From Sphingomonas immobilis (GTDB taxonomy: Bacteria; Pseudomonadota; Alphaproteobacteria; Sphingomonadales; Sphingomonadaceae): DNA of 64,000 nucleotides. The notes beneath the pieces are model-generated. The model worked only from the letters and a program-made list of their open reading frames with translations, was not told the DNA's origin and made no database searches. Location: the NCBI RefSeq assembly GCF_030580995.1, contig NZ_JAUQSZ010000010.1, forward strand, positions 123,502 through 187,501, written 5' to 3'. The translations under genes were made by a program, and so were the position numbers. Below are positions 8,699 through 17,614 of the stretch, in pieces. Within the stretch, counting starts at the first letter, position 1. Each line of letters opens with the position of its first letter.

Positions 8699-10608
8699 TT
8701 GAGCAACTCCTCGACGATCAGATCGGCAGCCTGCTCAGGCGTGAGCGAGGTCGTGTCGATGCGAATCTCCGGCGCTTCCGGGGCTTCATAGGGGCTGTCG
8801 ATACCGGTAAAGTTCGCGAGGGCACCGGCGCGCGCTTTCTTGTACAGGCCCTTCACGTCGCGGGCTTCCGCTTCGGCCAAGGGTGTATCGATATGCACCT
8901 CGATGAATTCGCCGGACTTCATCATTTCGCGTACCATCTGACGCTCGGCGCGAAACGGCGAGATGAAGGCGGTGATTACGATCAGGCCGGCGTCGGTCAT
9001 CAGCTTCGCGACCTCCCCGACCCGCCGGATATTCTCGATCCGATCTGCGTCGGTGAACCCGAGATCGCGATTGAGACCGTGCCGCACATTGTCGCCATCC
9101 AGCAGGAATGTGTGACGGTTCATGCGGACAAGCTTCTTCTCGACGAGGTTGGCGATCGTCGATTTACCGGCGCCGGACAGCCCGGTGAACCACAGGACGG
9201 CAGGCTTCTGGTTCTTCAACTCGGCGTGCTTGTCCCTCGTGACATCGAGTGCCTGCCAGTGCACGTTCTGCGCACGCCGCAACGAGAAGTGCAGCATGCC
9301 GGCCGCAACTGTCGCATTCGTGATCTTATCGATGAGGATAAAGCCGCCGAGCGTGCGATTGTCGCCATAGGCCTCGAAAATGACGGGCCGCTCGGTCTGC
9401 AGGTTCGCAACGCCAATGGCGTTAAGGTCGAGCGTCTTGGCGGCAAGATGCTCCATCGTGTTCACATTCACCTGGTACTTCGGTGCCTGAATGGTGGCGG
9501 TCACCGTCTGCGTCGCAAGCTTGAGCCAATAAGGCCGCCCGGGCAGCATCGCTTCGTCGGCCATCCAGACAATCGTCGCTTCGAACTGGTCTGCGACTTC
9601 GGGCGGGTTTTCCGCGATGCTGATGACGTCGCCCCGCGAGCAATCGACCTCGTCCGCTAGCGTCAACGTCACCGATTGCCCGGCAACGGCAAATTCGAGA
9701 TCGCCGCCTTGCGTCACGATACGACGGACCGTCGAGGTCTTGCCGGAGGGCAGGATACGCACCGGGTCGCCCGGCCGGATCGTGCCGGCCGAGATCAGGC
9801 CCGAAAAACCTCGAAAATCGAGATTTGGACGATTTACCCACTGGACCGGCATCCGAAACGGCATGGCGCGGGCGGCCGTCACATCGAGCTCGACGTTTTC
9901 AAGATGCTGGATCAGCGTGGGTCCGGTGTACCACCGAGTATTGTCAGACGGGCTGGTGATGTTGTCGCCTATAAAACCGGAGATCGGCATGGGCGTGAAG
10001 GCGCCAATACCGATCGATGCGGCAAAGCTCCGATAGTCCTCGACAATCGCATCATAGCGACTCTGATCATAATCGATCAGATCCATCTTGTTCACGGCCA
10101 GCACGATGTTGCGGATGCCGATGAGGTGCGCCAGATAACTGTGCCGCCGGGTCTGGGTCAGAAGGCCTTTGCGGGCATCGACGAGAATCACGGCAAGATC
10201 AGCCGTCGACGCTCCTGTCACCATGTTACGCGTATATTGTTCGTGGCCCGGCGTATCGGCGACGATGAACTTGCGCTTTTCGGTCGCGAAGAAACGATAG
10301 GCAACGTCGATCGTGATACCCTGCTCACGCTCGGCAGCAAGACCATCGACGAGGAGTGCGAAATCGATGTTCTGGCCCTGCGTGCCGACCCGTTTGGAAT
10401 CGCTTTCCAGCGCTGCCAGCTGATCCTCGAAGATCATCTTGCTGTCGTACAGAAGCCGTCCGATCAGCGTCGACTTCCCGTCATCGACCGAGCCGCAGGT
10501 GATGAAGCGTAGCAGCGACTTGTGCTGGTGCTGGAGCAAATAGGCGTCGATGTCCTCGGCGATAAGGTCCTGGACTTGATAGGAAGAGTTTTCCACCGCG
10601 GTTGCCAT
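8695..10608 (-). CDS. cysNC: Bifunctional sulfate adenylyltransferase subunit 1 / adenylylsulfate kinase (CysNC)
   Basis: Makes PAPS from sulfate with CysD: the N-terminal GTPase half drives ATP sulfurylase, the C-terminal half is APS kinase. 637 residues, normal for the fusion. Seen: GTPase P-loop '[15 protein letters not shown]' near residue 41, switch 'DTPGHEQY' near residue 118, 'NKMDL' near residue 173, EF-Tu-like beta-barrel domains to about residue 440, then kinase P-loop '[15 protein letters not shown]' near residue 467 and '[15 protein letters not shown]'. It starts one base after the cysD stop. The fusion is common in rhizobia (nodQ) and other proteobacteria. No cysH or sulfite reductase gene is nearby, so the product is likely used as sulfo donor rather than for cysteine synthesis. 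Confidence 0.96.
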   Translation of the reverse strand: MATAVENSSYQVQDLIAEDIDAYLLQHQHKSLLRFITCGSVDDGKSTLIGRLLYDSKMIFEDQLAALESDSKRVGTQGQNIDFALLVDGLAAEREQGITIDVAYRFFATEKRKFIVADTPGHEQYTRNMVTGASTADLAVILVDARKGLLTQTRRHSYLAHLIGIRNIVLAVNKMDLIDYDQSRYDAIVEDYRSFAASIGIGAFTPMPISGFIGDNITSPSDNTRWYTGPTLIQHLENVELDVTAARAMPFRMPVQWVNRPNLDFRGFSGLISAGTIRPGDPVRILPSGKTSTVRRIVTQGGDLEFAVAGQSVTLTLADEVDCSRGDVISIAENPPEVADQFEATIVWMADEAMLPGRPYWLKLATQTVTATIQAPKYQVNVNTMEHLAAKTLDLNAIGVANLQTERPVIFEAYGDNRTLGGFILIDKITNATVAAGMLHFSLRRAQNVHWQALDVTRDKHAELKNQKPAVLWFTGLSGAGKSTIANLVEKKLVRMNRHTFLLDGDNVRHGLNRDLGFTDADRIENIRRVGEVAKLMTDAGLIVITAFISPFRAERQMVREMMKSGEFIEVHIDTPLAEAEARDVKGLYKKARAGALANFTGIDSPYEAPEAPEIRIDTTSLTPEQAADLIVEELLK

Positions 10609-10609
10609 T

Positions 10610-11548
10610 TCAGAAATACCCTTCCTGCTTTTTTTTCTCCATCGACGCGTCGCCCGCGTCGCGATCGATCGCGCGACCTTGTCGTTCGGATGTCGTGGTC
10701 AGCAGCATCTCTTGGATCACTGCCGGCAGCGTCGCGGCTTCGCTCTCGACCGCGCCCGTCAGCGGATAGCAACCAAGCGTCCTGAAGCGGATCGAGCGCG
10801 TGACCGGTGCCTCTCCAGGTTTCAGCGGGAACCGGTCGTCATCGACCATGATGATCATGCCGTCGCGTTCAACCGTCGGCCGGGGTGCAGAGAAATAGAG
10901 CGGGACGATCGGGATGTCTTCGAGATGAATGTATTGCCAGATGTCCAGTTCGGTCCAGTTCGAGATGGGGAATATGCGGATGCTCTCGCCCTTGTTCTTG
11001 CGCGCATTGTAGAGATTCCACAGCTCAGGCCGCTGACTCTTGGGATCCCAGCGGTGGCTTGCGGACCGGAAGGAAAAAACACGTTCTTTTGCGCGACTCT
11101 TTTCCTCGTCGCGGCGCGCGCCGCCAAAAGCCGCGTCGAAGCCGTATTTGTCGAGCGCCTGCTTCAGCCCCTCGGTCTTCCACATGTCGGTATGCAGCGC
11201 GCCGTGATCGAACGGGTTGATCCCCCGCTCTTTCGCCTCAGGGTTCTGGTAGACGAGCAGTTCCATGCCGCTCTCAGCCGCCATTTTGTCGCGCAGATCG
11301 TACATCGCCTTGAACTTCCAAGTCGTATCGACATGGAGGAGCGGAAACGGTGGCGGCGAGGGATAGAACGCCTTGCGCGCCAAATGCAGCATTACGGCAC
11401 TGTCTTTGCCAACTGAGTAGAGCATGACCGGCCGCTCGCACTCGGCGACCACTTCGCGCAGGATGTGGATGCTTTCCGCCTCGAGTCGCTGAAGGTGCGT
11501 AAGGGAACCGCTTTCCGGTTTAAGCTCCGCGTTACCCGTCACACTCAT
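10610..11548 (-). CDS. cysD: Sulfate adenylyltransferase subunit 2 (CysD)
   Basis: Catalytic small subunit of ATP sulfurylase (sulfate + ATP to APS); 312 residues, close to the usual 300. Seen: the PP-loop '[14 protein letters not shown]' near residue 45, '[10 protein letters not shown]', '[15 protein letters not shown]' near residue 145 and the C-terminal region '[11 protein letters not shown]'. Start ATG 11548 has GAGAGGAGAG in front. First gene of the minus-strand operon cysD-cysNC-cysQ-DUF, with a candidate operator 70 bases upstream (11618-11633). A second, housekeeping copy probably exists elsewhere in the genome for cysteine synthesis; that is inference. Confidence 0.96.
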   Translation of the reverse strand: MSVTGNAELKPESGSLTHLQRLEAESIHILREVVAECERPVMLYSVGKDSAVMLHLARKAFYPSPPPFPLLHVDTTWKFKAMYDLRDKMAAESGMELLVYQNPEAKERGINPFDHGALHTDMWKTEGLKQALDKYGFDAAFGGARRDEEKSRAKERVFSFRSASHRWDPKSQRPELWNLYNARKNKGESIRIFPISNWTELDIWQYIHLEDIPIVPLYFSAPRPTVERDGMIIMVDDDRFPLKPGEAPVTRSIRFRTLGCYPLTGAVESEAATLPAVIQEMLLTTTSERQGRAIDRDAGDASMEKKKQEGYF

Positions 11549-11617
11549 TCATCGCTCTCCTCTCACGTCCGCGGACATCGGCTCACGGCCGCCCGCTTAG
11601 CGTTCCGATAGCGATAT

Positions 11618-11633
11618 TTGACTATTTAGTCTA
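11618..11633 (-). promoter_or_regulatory. Candidate TetR-type operator upstream of cysD
   Basis: TTGACTATTTAGTCTA: near-perfect 7-2-7 palindrome (core GACTA-TT-TAGTC perfect) 70 bases before the cysD start codon. Same 16-bp layout as the other island sites. Confidence 0.6.
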
Positions 11634-11680
11634 GTACTCGGCTATACGATTTCGTGTGACCTCGCTGTTACCGCTCGACG

Positions 11681-12181
11681 TTAGTCGGTTTCGTCGGCGA
11701 CCCAGTTGATCATCGTGGAGGTCCGCATCTTCGCGGTCCACCAGGGCGGCATTCGCTTGGGCATGGGCACCGGCAGCATCTCCGCGCCATGGGCATCCAG
11801 GCACTCTTGCCAAAGCTTCGGATCACCCTGGAAGGAAGCGCCCTCGCCTGCGACGAACCCGTAAAGCGTACAGCCTTCCGGTCCTGCGACCCACGGCCCG
11901 AACGTGTCGCCATATTCGAGCATGATATGCGTGCCTTCGCGACACACGATATCGCCACAGCGTATCTCGCCCTGAAGGATTAGATTGATGTGATCGCCGT
12001 GATGACCGTGGTTCGCGGTCATCGCGCCGGGATCCCATTTGTTGTAAAATGCGATGTAGCGCGGCGACAGTTCGATCCACTTTTCCCAAATCGACGCGAT
12101 GGTTCCGTCACGCAAGCGAAAGCGCAGCATCTCTTCCCACGGAACGTCGTCGAGGTGCTTGATTTTTGGTCCACCCTGCAC
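11681..12181 (-). CDS. Cupin-domain protein
   Basis: Small 166-residue beta-barrel protein. The frame runs through a longer open stretch, but GTG 12181 is the likely start: it has AGAGGAGAG seven bases upstream and begins 23 bases after the stop of the neighbouring SDR. Seen: a cupin motif 1 region 'ANHGHHGDHINLILQGE' near residue 55 with clustered histidines and glutamate that would bind a metal, and 'GTHIMLEYGDTFGPW' as motif 2 near residue 84. The C-terminal part is Trp- and Pro-rich. Cupins of this size can be dioxygenases, isomerases or binding proteins; the metal site suggests an enzyme. Function within the island unknown. Confidence 0.75.
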   Translation of the reverse strand: MQGGPKIKHLDDVPWEEMLRFRLRDGTIASIWEKWIELSPRYIAFYNKWDPGAMTANHGHHGDHINLILQGEIRCGDIVCREGTHIMLEYGDTFGPWVAGPEGCTLYGFVAGEGASFQGDPKLWQECLDAHGAEMLPVPMPKRMPPWWTAKMRTSTMINWVADETD

Positions 12182-12204
12182 GTCTCTCTCCTCTGCTTGT
12201 CTGC

Positions 12205-13131
12205 TTACTTGCTTGCTTTCAGGACGATCTCGGGATGCCGCAGCGCGAGCGTTCTGCGAACACCATCGCGCCAGGAGATTTTGCACTGTCCGGCCAGCGC
12301 ACGACGTGCTGTCGGATCGGGATAGCAGCTCGGAAAATTGAACTCTGCCCTGCGCACGAGCTTGGGAGTCTTGCCGATCAGTTCCGCAGCAAACTCGAAC
12401 ATTTCCTGCCAATCTACTGGTTCGTCGCCGCCCCAGTTGACGATCCGGGCCGGTACCGATGCGGCAGCAAGGCATGGTTCGATCAAATCCACGATATCGG
12501 CCTCGTGTATCGGACCGATAACCAACGGACCCGAAGCGGGGAGGAGAATTTCGCCCGTATTCACGAGGTGATCGAGGAAGCGGTCGATCAACCCGGGATC
12601 CGTACCGCCGCCGCCATATTGGACATTCTGCCGGCAGATGATTGTGGGAAGATCGAGGATCTGCGCAGCCGCCCGCACCGCGCCCTCGCCGGCAAGCTTC
12701 GTGGCCGAATACAGCCCGCCATAGGCGCCGCCGAGATCGGCAGTTTCCGGATAGACGAAATAGGGGTCGGAATGCTGCGCGTAGACGCCCGTCGCCGACA
12801 CGTGGAGGAAGGCTTTGGCGTTGCGGCAACGGCTCATCAGGCGCGCGGCGCCATCCGAATTGTCCTGCATGCCTGCTTCCGCGCTGTGAGGCCGGATGTC
12901 GGCGGCGACGTGCACGACATAGTCCAGTTCCGGGGGTATGTTTTCGAGCGAATCTCGCGAGAAATCGCCCCTGAGCGGGATGACGCCGGTGCGTTCGACC
13001 TCTTCCATGGATCCGGCGCGCCCATAACGCGCCAATCCCCAAACAACGTTGGTCGGCGCAAGGGCCGCAGCAATCGCACCGCCGATTCGGCCTGTAACGC
13101 CGGTCAGAAGAATCCGCTGATCCTGAAGCAC
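12205..13131 (-). CDS. Extended SDR, NAD-dependent epimerase/dehydratase family
   Basis: NAD(P)-binding protein of about 308 residues. Seen: Rossmann motif 'LLTGVTGRIGGAIAAAL' at the N-terminus, 'YVVHVAADIRP' near residue 70, the catalytic pair in 'YSATKLAGEGAVR' (Tyr-x3-Lys) near residue 142, and 'HEADIVDLIEPCLAA' near residue 205, typical of extended SDRs that reduce or dehydrate hydrophobic ketones or sugars. GTG 13131 is chosen for the GAGGGG nine bases upstream; ATG 13167 is the alternative. The far-upstream TTG at 13191 overlaps a candidate operator (13176-13191) and is rejected. Probably cotranscribed with the downstream cupin. Confidence 0.82.
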   Translation of the reverse strand: MLQDQRILLTGVTGRIGGAIAAALAPTNVVWGLARYGRAGSMEEVERTGVIPLRGDFSRDSLENIPPELDYVVHVAADIRPHSAEAGMQDNSDGAARLMSRCRNAKAFLHVSATGVYAQHSDPYFVYPETADLGGAYGGLYSATKLAGEGAVRAAAQILDLPTIICRQNVQYGGGGTDPGLIDRFLDHLVNTGEILLPASGPLVIGPIHEADIVDLIEPCLAAASVPARIVNWGGDEPVDWQEMFEFAAELIGKTPKLVRRAEFNFPSCYPDPTARRALAGQCKISWRDGVRRTLALRHPEIVLKASK

Positions 13132-13175
13132 GTCCCAGGTCCCCTCGCATAGTTTGAGGGACAGCATCGGAATTA

Positions 13176-13191
13176 TGAACCAACTAGTCAA
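13176..13191 (-). promoter_or_regulatory. Candidate TetR-type operator upstream of the extended SDR
   Basis: On the minus strand TTGACTAGTTGGTTCA, a degenerate member of the 7-2-7 set, lying between the tetR stop and the SDR start. Weaker than the other sites. Confidence 0.4.
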
Positions 13192-13215
13192 TAAAGCGTC
13201 GGATTTGCCTTTGCC

Positions 13216-13863
13216 TTACGCGCCGGCGCGCTTGCTTCCAGCGATCTCACCGATTTTCTGCGCAACCGCCGATCCCGGTGGGTCGCCAATCCCGACCAGC
13301 GCGAAAATCGATTCAGGAAAGGTGTCGAAGCCACTGAGAGAGTTGCTTAGGCGACTCTCGATCATCACACCGTGGATGAGCCGATCGACCATAGATGCGA
13401 GCCAGCGGCAATAATCATGCGTCTCGCGGGCGCCGAGAATTGCGATGAGCGCGTTCTCCACCAGCGCTAGATGGGCGGCATGTCCGGCTCGAACGGTCTG
13501 CAGAACCTGCTCTGGCACATTGATGTCGAGGACCATATTGAACGTGCCCGGGACAAAGCCGTATTTGGCTTTCAACCGGCGCTGCGCGATGCCGAACCAT
13601 TCGAGATGCTCGTGGAATTGGTCGATAATCGGCGCCCCGTTGTCGTAAATGCGTTCGATCTCGGCCCGGTCCACGTCGCGCACCCGGATCAGTGCCGCCA
13701 GCAGCAGTTCCGCTTTCGACGCGAAGGCGTGGTAGAAGCTTCCTTTCTGTACCGCGGCAGCCGCACAGATCGCATCGACTGACACCGCATGATATCCGTC
13801 CCGCCAGATCAGTGCGGTTGCGGCATCCAGAATCCGGTCTCGCGTCGAAAGTTTCTTCGTCAT
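13216..13863 (-). CDS. TetR/AcrR-family transcriptional regulator
   Basis: Ligand-responsive DNA-binding protein, usually a repressor; 215 residues. Seen: an N-terminal helix-turn-helix from about residue 9 to 55 ('RILDAATALIWRDGY', 'VDAICAAAAVQKGSFYHAF') with the family's characteristic recognition-helix end 'GSFYHAFASK'. The C-terminal ligand domain is not specific enough to name an inducer. It lies in the middle of the sulfonation half of the island and next to two of the eight candidate operators, so it is the best local candidate for their regulator. ATG 13863 lacks a strong ribosome-binding site. Confidence 0.93.
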   Translation of the reverse strand: MTKKLSTRDRILDAATALIWRDGYHAVSVDAICAAAAVQKGSFYHAFASKAELLLAALIRVRDVDRAEIERIYDNGAPIIDQFHEHLEWFGIAQRRLKAKYGFVPGTFNMVLDINVPEQVLQTVRAGHAAHLALVENALIAILGARETHDYCRWLASMVDRLIHGVMIESRLSNSLSGFDTFPESIFALVGIGDPPGSAVAQKIGEIAGSKRAGA

Positions 13864-13993
13864 CCCGTCATCTTTCGGGATTGGGGTAGCCGTTGTCTAG
13901 GGACCGCGGGCTGAAGGGCGAGCGAGTCGGCAGACGCGGTCCCTCATCGAAGCCGATTCGTCCCCGAGCGATGCCGGCAACCGATCCTCCGCC

Positions 13994-14009
13994 TTGACCG
14001 ATCAGTAAA
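13994..14009 (+). promoter_or_regulatory. Candidate TetR-type operator between tetR and DUF paralogue 3
   Basis: TTGACCGATCAGTAAA, a degenerate 7-2-7 site in the divergent region between tetR (minus) and the gene starting at 14065. Position allows control of both. Confidence 0.4.
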
Positions 14010-14064
14010 ATCATTCCAGTCTTTTTGCGTTACTGCCAAGAAGCGGACGATGATCGGAGAGCGC

Positions 14065-15123
14065 ATGTCCACGTTTGACATAACGGGCGGATACGATCCG
14101 ATTTTCGACTACCCCATCGGTGCGCGTCCCGAAAACCCGGCGATGCGAGACAGCGTATCGATGTGGATATCGGACGATCTTGGCCGTTTCGGGCTTCCAA
14201 GGTTTGTGATCGAAGCCGTCGGAGGCGAATGGGATTATCGCGGAATTGAGGCGAATATCGCCTTTCCCGACGGGCGCGTGCTGATTGGCGCCGGCGGCTT
14301 TGCGCCGAGTGAACCGAAGATTGTCGGTGGCCGCGCCGTGACGCTGGATGCCGGACCGCTTGCCTTCGAAGTGATCGAGCCGCTGCGCCGCTGGCAGATG
14401 CGTTTCGACGGCACCGCTTACGAGACGACCATCGATCGCCAGGTGGCGGGTGACATCGGCGGACCGACCCGGCACGTCCGCATCACCATCGACACGCAAA
14501 GCGCCTGTCCCCCCTGGACGCCTGGAGAACAGACGACCGACAACGCCACCGCGCTGGCGGTCGGCGCCGTCGGCGGGCATCGTCATGAGCAACTGTTTCG
14601 CTGCTCGGGTCGCCTTGCAATCGAAGGGGATGCGGCAATCGACTTTAACGGAAGCGGCCTGCGCATCCGACGCACGGGGGTCAGGGACATCGGTGCATTC
14701 CCGGGTCATTGTTGGCAGTCGGCGCTGTTTCCCAGCGGCAAGGCCTTCGGCATTCTCGCATTCCCGCCGCGCGCGGACGGGACCGCGGCCTACAGCGACG
14801 CATTCCTGTTTGATGGCGAAACCAAGACATATGGCAAGGTGGTCGAAGCGCCCTGGATGACGAGCTTCGCACCGCATGGCGGGGCCGTCGATATCGTCAT
14901 CGAAACCGACGCGGGACGCGTGCATATCGGCGGCAGGACCCACGACTCGACCTACATCGCCAAGGATAGGCCGATGTTCGGCGATTGGGCTCCCGGCGGG
15001 ATGCTCAGCGGCGTAGGCCTCCCGTTTCACCAGGGCGGCGCTCTTTACACCTGGGACGGCGAGCAAGCCTATGGGATGATCGAACGGTCCCTCCCCGTCG
15101 AGAAAATGACGGGCACGCAATGA
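14065..15123 (+). CDS. DUF7064/DUF7065-like lipocalin-fold protein, paralogue 3
   Basis: Uncharacterised 352-residue protein of the four-member set. Seen: 'SVSMWISDD' near residue 33, 'AFPDGRVL', 'LRRWQMRFDG', central 'HEQLFRCSG' leading to 'GHCWQSALFPSGKAFG', and closing 'AYGMIERSLPVE'. ATG 14065 is preferred to the ATG five codons upstream because GGAGAG lies five bases before it. It is the first gene to the right of the divergent tetR gene, and with the extended SDR (15274) and paralogue 4 forms a plus-strand group. Compared with the other copies its N-terminal half is the most divergent. Role unknown. Confidence 0.8.
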   Translation: MSTFDITGGYDPIFDYPIGARPENPAMRDSVSMWISDDLGRFGLPRFVIEAVGGEWDYRGIEANIAFPDGRVLIGAGGFAPSEPKIVGGRAVTLDAGPLAFEVIEPLRRWQMRFDGTAYETTIDRQVAGDIGGPTRHVRITIDTQSACPPWTPGEQTTDNATALAVGAVGGHRHEQLFRCSGRLAIEGDAAIDFNGSGLRIRRTGVRDIGAFPGHCWQSALFPSGKAFGILAFPPRADGTAAYSDAFLFDGETKTYGKVVEAPWMTSFAPHGGAVDIVIETDAGRVHIGGRTHDSTYIAKDRPMFGDWAPGGMLSGVGLPFHQGGALYTWDGEQAYGMIERSLPVEKMTGTQ

Positions 15124-15273
15124 CGCGACTGCACAACATGACGTCGTAGGACCTGCAGCAGTCCGGACAGGACCTCGAGCCCACCGCGAGTTGCGCGGGC
15201 TTCACGCCCGTTCCGCAGATTGCGCGTCAATCCGCACTGACCGTGCCGCATCAATGCCAACCAGGAGAATATC

Positions 15274-16173
15274 ATGCGCGTCTTTGTGATTGGAGCGACG
15301 GGCTTTATCGGATCTCATGTCGCCAAGCATCTTGCGACATGCGGTCACGAAGTCGTCGGTTTTGCTCGTAACGAGGCGGGCGCTGCAAAAGTGCGGGCTG
15401 CCGGTCATGACGTCTTCGTCGGGGATGTCGATGACGCTGACGGCCTGGTCCACGCGGCCAGTCAGACCGACGCCACGATTTTCGCTGCTCAGCTCTCGCT
15501 CGAAGAGGAACATCGGACCGTCGGACTCTTGCTGGAGAGCTACCGCGATACGAACAAGACCTTCATCATGACCTCGGGCACCGGCGTGATCGGTCAGCGA
15601 ACCCGCGGCGCCTGGAGCGAAGACAGCTTTGCCGAAGATGATCCCATCGATCCGCCACGATCGATCGCGATGCGCGTCGCGAGCGAAAATCTGGTTCGCG
15701 CGTCCGTTTCATCTGGCATGCGCGGGATTGTCGTGCGTCCGCCCATGGTATGGGGCGATGGACAAGGGCCGCACATCGAACTGATCGTCGAGTCGGTGCG
15801 CAAGACGGGCGCCGCCTGCTACATCGGGGCCGGCCTCAACATGTACTCGAACGTCAACGTTGACGATCTGTCTGATCTCTATGGTCTTTTGCTCGAAAAT
15901 GGCAGCGCGGGGGCGCTTTATCACGCCGTTGGCGGCGAGCTAAACAATCGTTGCCTGGCTGAATTCGTGGCACGCAGACTGGGGTGCCAGACCCGCAGCA
16001 TCACGATGGATGAAGCAACAGAGCTTTGGGGCAAGTTTGCGACCGTGATCGTAATGGGCGCTTCGAGCCGATCGCGCAGCCCGCGCGCGCGCGCCGAGCT
16101 CGGCTGGCAGCCGACACGTCCAGATATCATCGAATATATCCTGTCCGATCCGACCGGCGGCTGCGGAGCCTGA
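15274..16173 (+). CDS. NAD-dependent epimerase/dehydratase-like extended SDR
   Basis: NAD(P)-binding oxidoreductase, 299 residues. Seen: N-terminal 'FVIGATGFIGSHVAKHL' Rossmann motif at residue 4, 'FVGDVDDADGL', and 'VRPPMVWGDGQG' near residue 150. The canonical Tyr-x3-Lys is not present: the region after 'TSGTGVIG' reads 'IAMRVASENLVRA', with no Tyr in the expected place. That places it among the atypical or NmrA-like extended SDRs that may reduce by another mechanism or only bind nucleotide. A clear CCAGGAGAA site precedes ATG 15274. It is flanked by DUF paralogues 3 and 4, the latter starting 31 bases after it. Confidence 0.82.
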   Translation: MRVFVIGATGFIGSHVAKHLATCGHEVVGFARNEAGAAKVRAAGHDVFVGDVDDADGLVHAASQTDATIFAAQLSLEEEHRTVGLLLESYRDTNKTFIMTSGTGVIGQRTRGAWSEDSFAEDDPIDPPRSIAMRVASENLVRASVSSGMRGIVVRPPMVWGDGQGPHIELIVESVRKTGAACYIGAGLNMYSNVNVDDLSDLYGLLLENGSAGALYHAVGGELNNRCLAEFVARRLGCQTRSITMDEATELWGKFATVIVMGASSRSRSPRARAELGWQPTRPDIIEYILSDPTGGCGA

Positions 16174-16204
16174 TTTTTCTCGATCCTCAACAAAGGAGAC
16201 TGCG

Positions 16205-17323
16205 ATGAGTCGCCCTCAACTGCTCCCACCCGGCGTCGTGCCGACCAAATCCACCGATCTCTACAGCGACGTGTCCGACCCCTTTTCATGGGGCCTCCGA
16301 CCCGAGCAGGATCATATTCTGACCGGGCCGTTGCCGGAGGACCCGAGCGCCATTGAGACCCTCAACGTGTGGTTTTTCGATTCCGCCCGCAATATCGCCT
16401 TCAACATCCATCCGATCCTGCAAAGCGGGTCGATGTTCGCGATGGTCACGGTGTTTCTGCCCGACGGGCGGATACTCCGGCAACGCGCCGATGAAGCCGC
16501 GCTTTCGGACAATCCGCAGATAGCGCGTAGCAAGCATGTCGAGCTCATCTGCGATGTGCCTTTCCGCAAGTGGACATATGCTATCGAGGATTTGCCGGTC
16601 TGGGCTACGGACAAGGAGGCGCTGGTGGCTGGTGTCATCACCGACGAAACCGCAACGACAACGGTTACGCTGGTTGCGCAGGCGACGATGGTCGCGCCCA
16701 TCTACATGCAGGGTGGCCTGCTGCCCGAAGCCGCAGAGGCTGTGGCAGGCGAAGCGGGGCTTTGGCTTGCGGCGCGCCTTCCCGCCGGCATGAGTTCGGA
16801 ATCGTATCGCTTCGACCAAATGTTCCACGCAATGGGCCATTTGCGCTTTGAGGGAAAGTCCTACGACTTCGACGGATACGGGCTGCGCGGACACGTGCGC
16901 GGCGTTCGCAAGCTCGGCGGCATGGCGGGTCATACCTGGCTCGCCGGCGTCTTTCCCAGCGGAACAGCTTTTGGAATACAAACCTTTCCGCGACCCGACG
17001 GAGGTTTCTTTTTCAGCGAAGGCTACGTCTACAAAGACGGCATCATGTACCCCAACCGTGTGCTCGACGCGCCGCGCATGAGCTATGACCCCGATCAAGG
17101 CGACTATGCGATCGAACTCGCCTGCGACCAGCTCGGTCTGACCCGCATCGTTGGCCGTGACAAGCGACTGTTCTGGTGGTCGATGCCGGCTTGGGGAACG
17201 ACGCACGCCCCCCGCTGGGGCATCGATCCCGAAGCGACCATGGTCATGCGCCAGGCGGTCACCGAATATACCTTGGATGGCGAAACCGGCTACGGCATGA
17301 ACGAGCGCTCGGGACCGCGCTGA
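16205..17323 (+). CDS. DUF7064/DUF7065-like lipocalin-fold protein, paralogue 4
   Basis: Uncharacterised 372-residue protein, the longest of the four. Seen: 'LNVWFFDSARN' near residue 50, 'FLPDGRILRQRAD', 'FRKWTYAIEDLP', the central 'FDQMFHAMGHLRF' block, 'GYGLRGHVRGVRK', 'GHTWLAGVFPSGTAFG' and the terminal 'GYGMNERS'. The central block is closest to paralogue 1 (both have 'GLRGHVRG'), suggesting a more recent duplication between these two. Good AAAGGAG site before ATG 16205. It ends the plus-strand group; the next gene is the opposing TonB-dependent receptor. Confidence 0.8.
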   Translation: MSRPQLLPPGVVPTKSTDLYSDVSDPFSWGLRPEQDHILTGPLPEDPSAIETLNVWFFDSARNIAFNIHPILQSGSMFAMVTVFLPDGRILRQRADEAALSDNPQIARSKHVELICDVPFRKWTYAIEDLPVWATDKEALVAGVITDETATTTVTLVAQATMVAPIYMQGGLLPEAAEAVAGEAGLWLAARLPAGMSSESYRFDQMFHAMGHLRFEGKSYDFDGYGLRGHVRGVRKLGGMAGHTWLAGVFPSGTAFGIQTFPRPDGGFFFSEGYVYKDGIMYPNRVLDAPRMSYDPDQGDYAIELACDQLGLTRIVGRDKRLFWWSMPAWGTTHAPRWGIDPEATMVMRQAVTEYTLDGETGYGMNERSGPR

Positions 17324-17526
17324 CAACAGAAACGCCGGCTAGAACTAAGCGGTGAAGGCGCGTCCGGCGTGCGGTCTGCCTCGCCGGATTTGTGTGATAA
17401 CGTTAATCCGGCTTCCTCGCGCAGTCGCGAGATCTCGGATGCGAGCTCCGTCGGACCGTTGACCGAGACGCGGTGATGCGGCGTGGCGGTCAGCCACGGC
17501 CACACGTTTCCCGACCCACTAAAAAA

Positions 17527-17558
17527 AGGCGAGCACACCGCTTCCGGTATGCTCGCCT
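17527..17558 (-). terminator. Rho-independent terminator of the TonB-dependent receptor gene
   Basis: Nine-bp perfect arms (17527-17535 with 17550-17558) enclosing a further ACCG-CTTC-CGGT hairpin. On the minus strand the stem is followed by a T run (A run at 17521-17527). It lies about 55 bases after the receptor stop. The rest of the 17324-17614 gap shows nothing recognisable. Confidence 0.85.
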
Positions 17559-17614
17559 CACGATCAGCGCACCTGGGAGGAAAAGCAGGACGCCAAAAGG
17601 GTTGAAGTCTAAGT

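Noticed and set aside
12182..13183. N-terminal extension of the cupin gene to 500 codons
   Set aside because: It is out-of-frame antisense to nothing but overlaps the SDR gene completely in another frame; the GTG 12181 start with a good ribosome-binding site explains the cupin.
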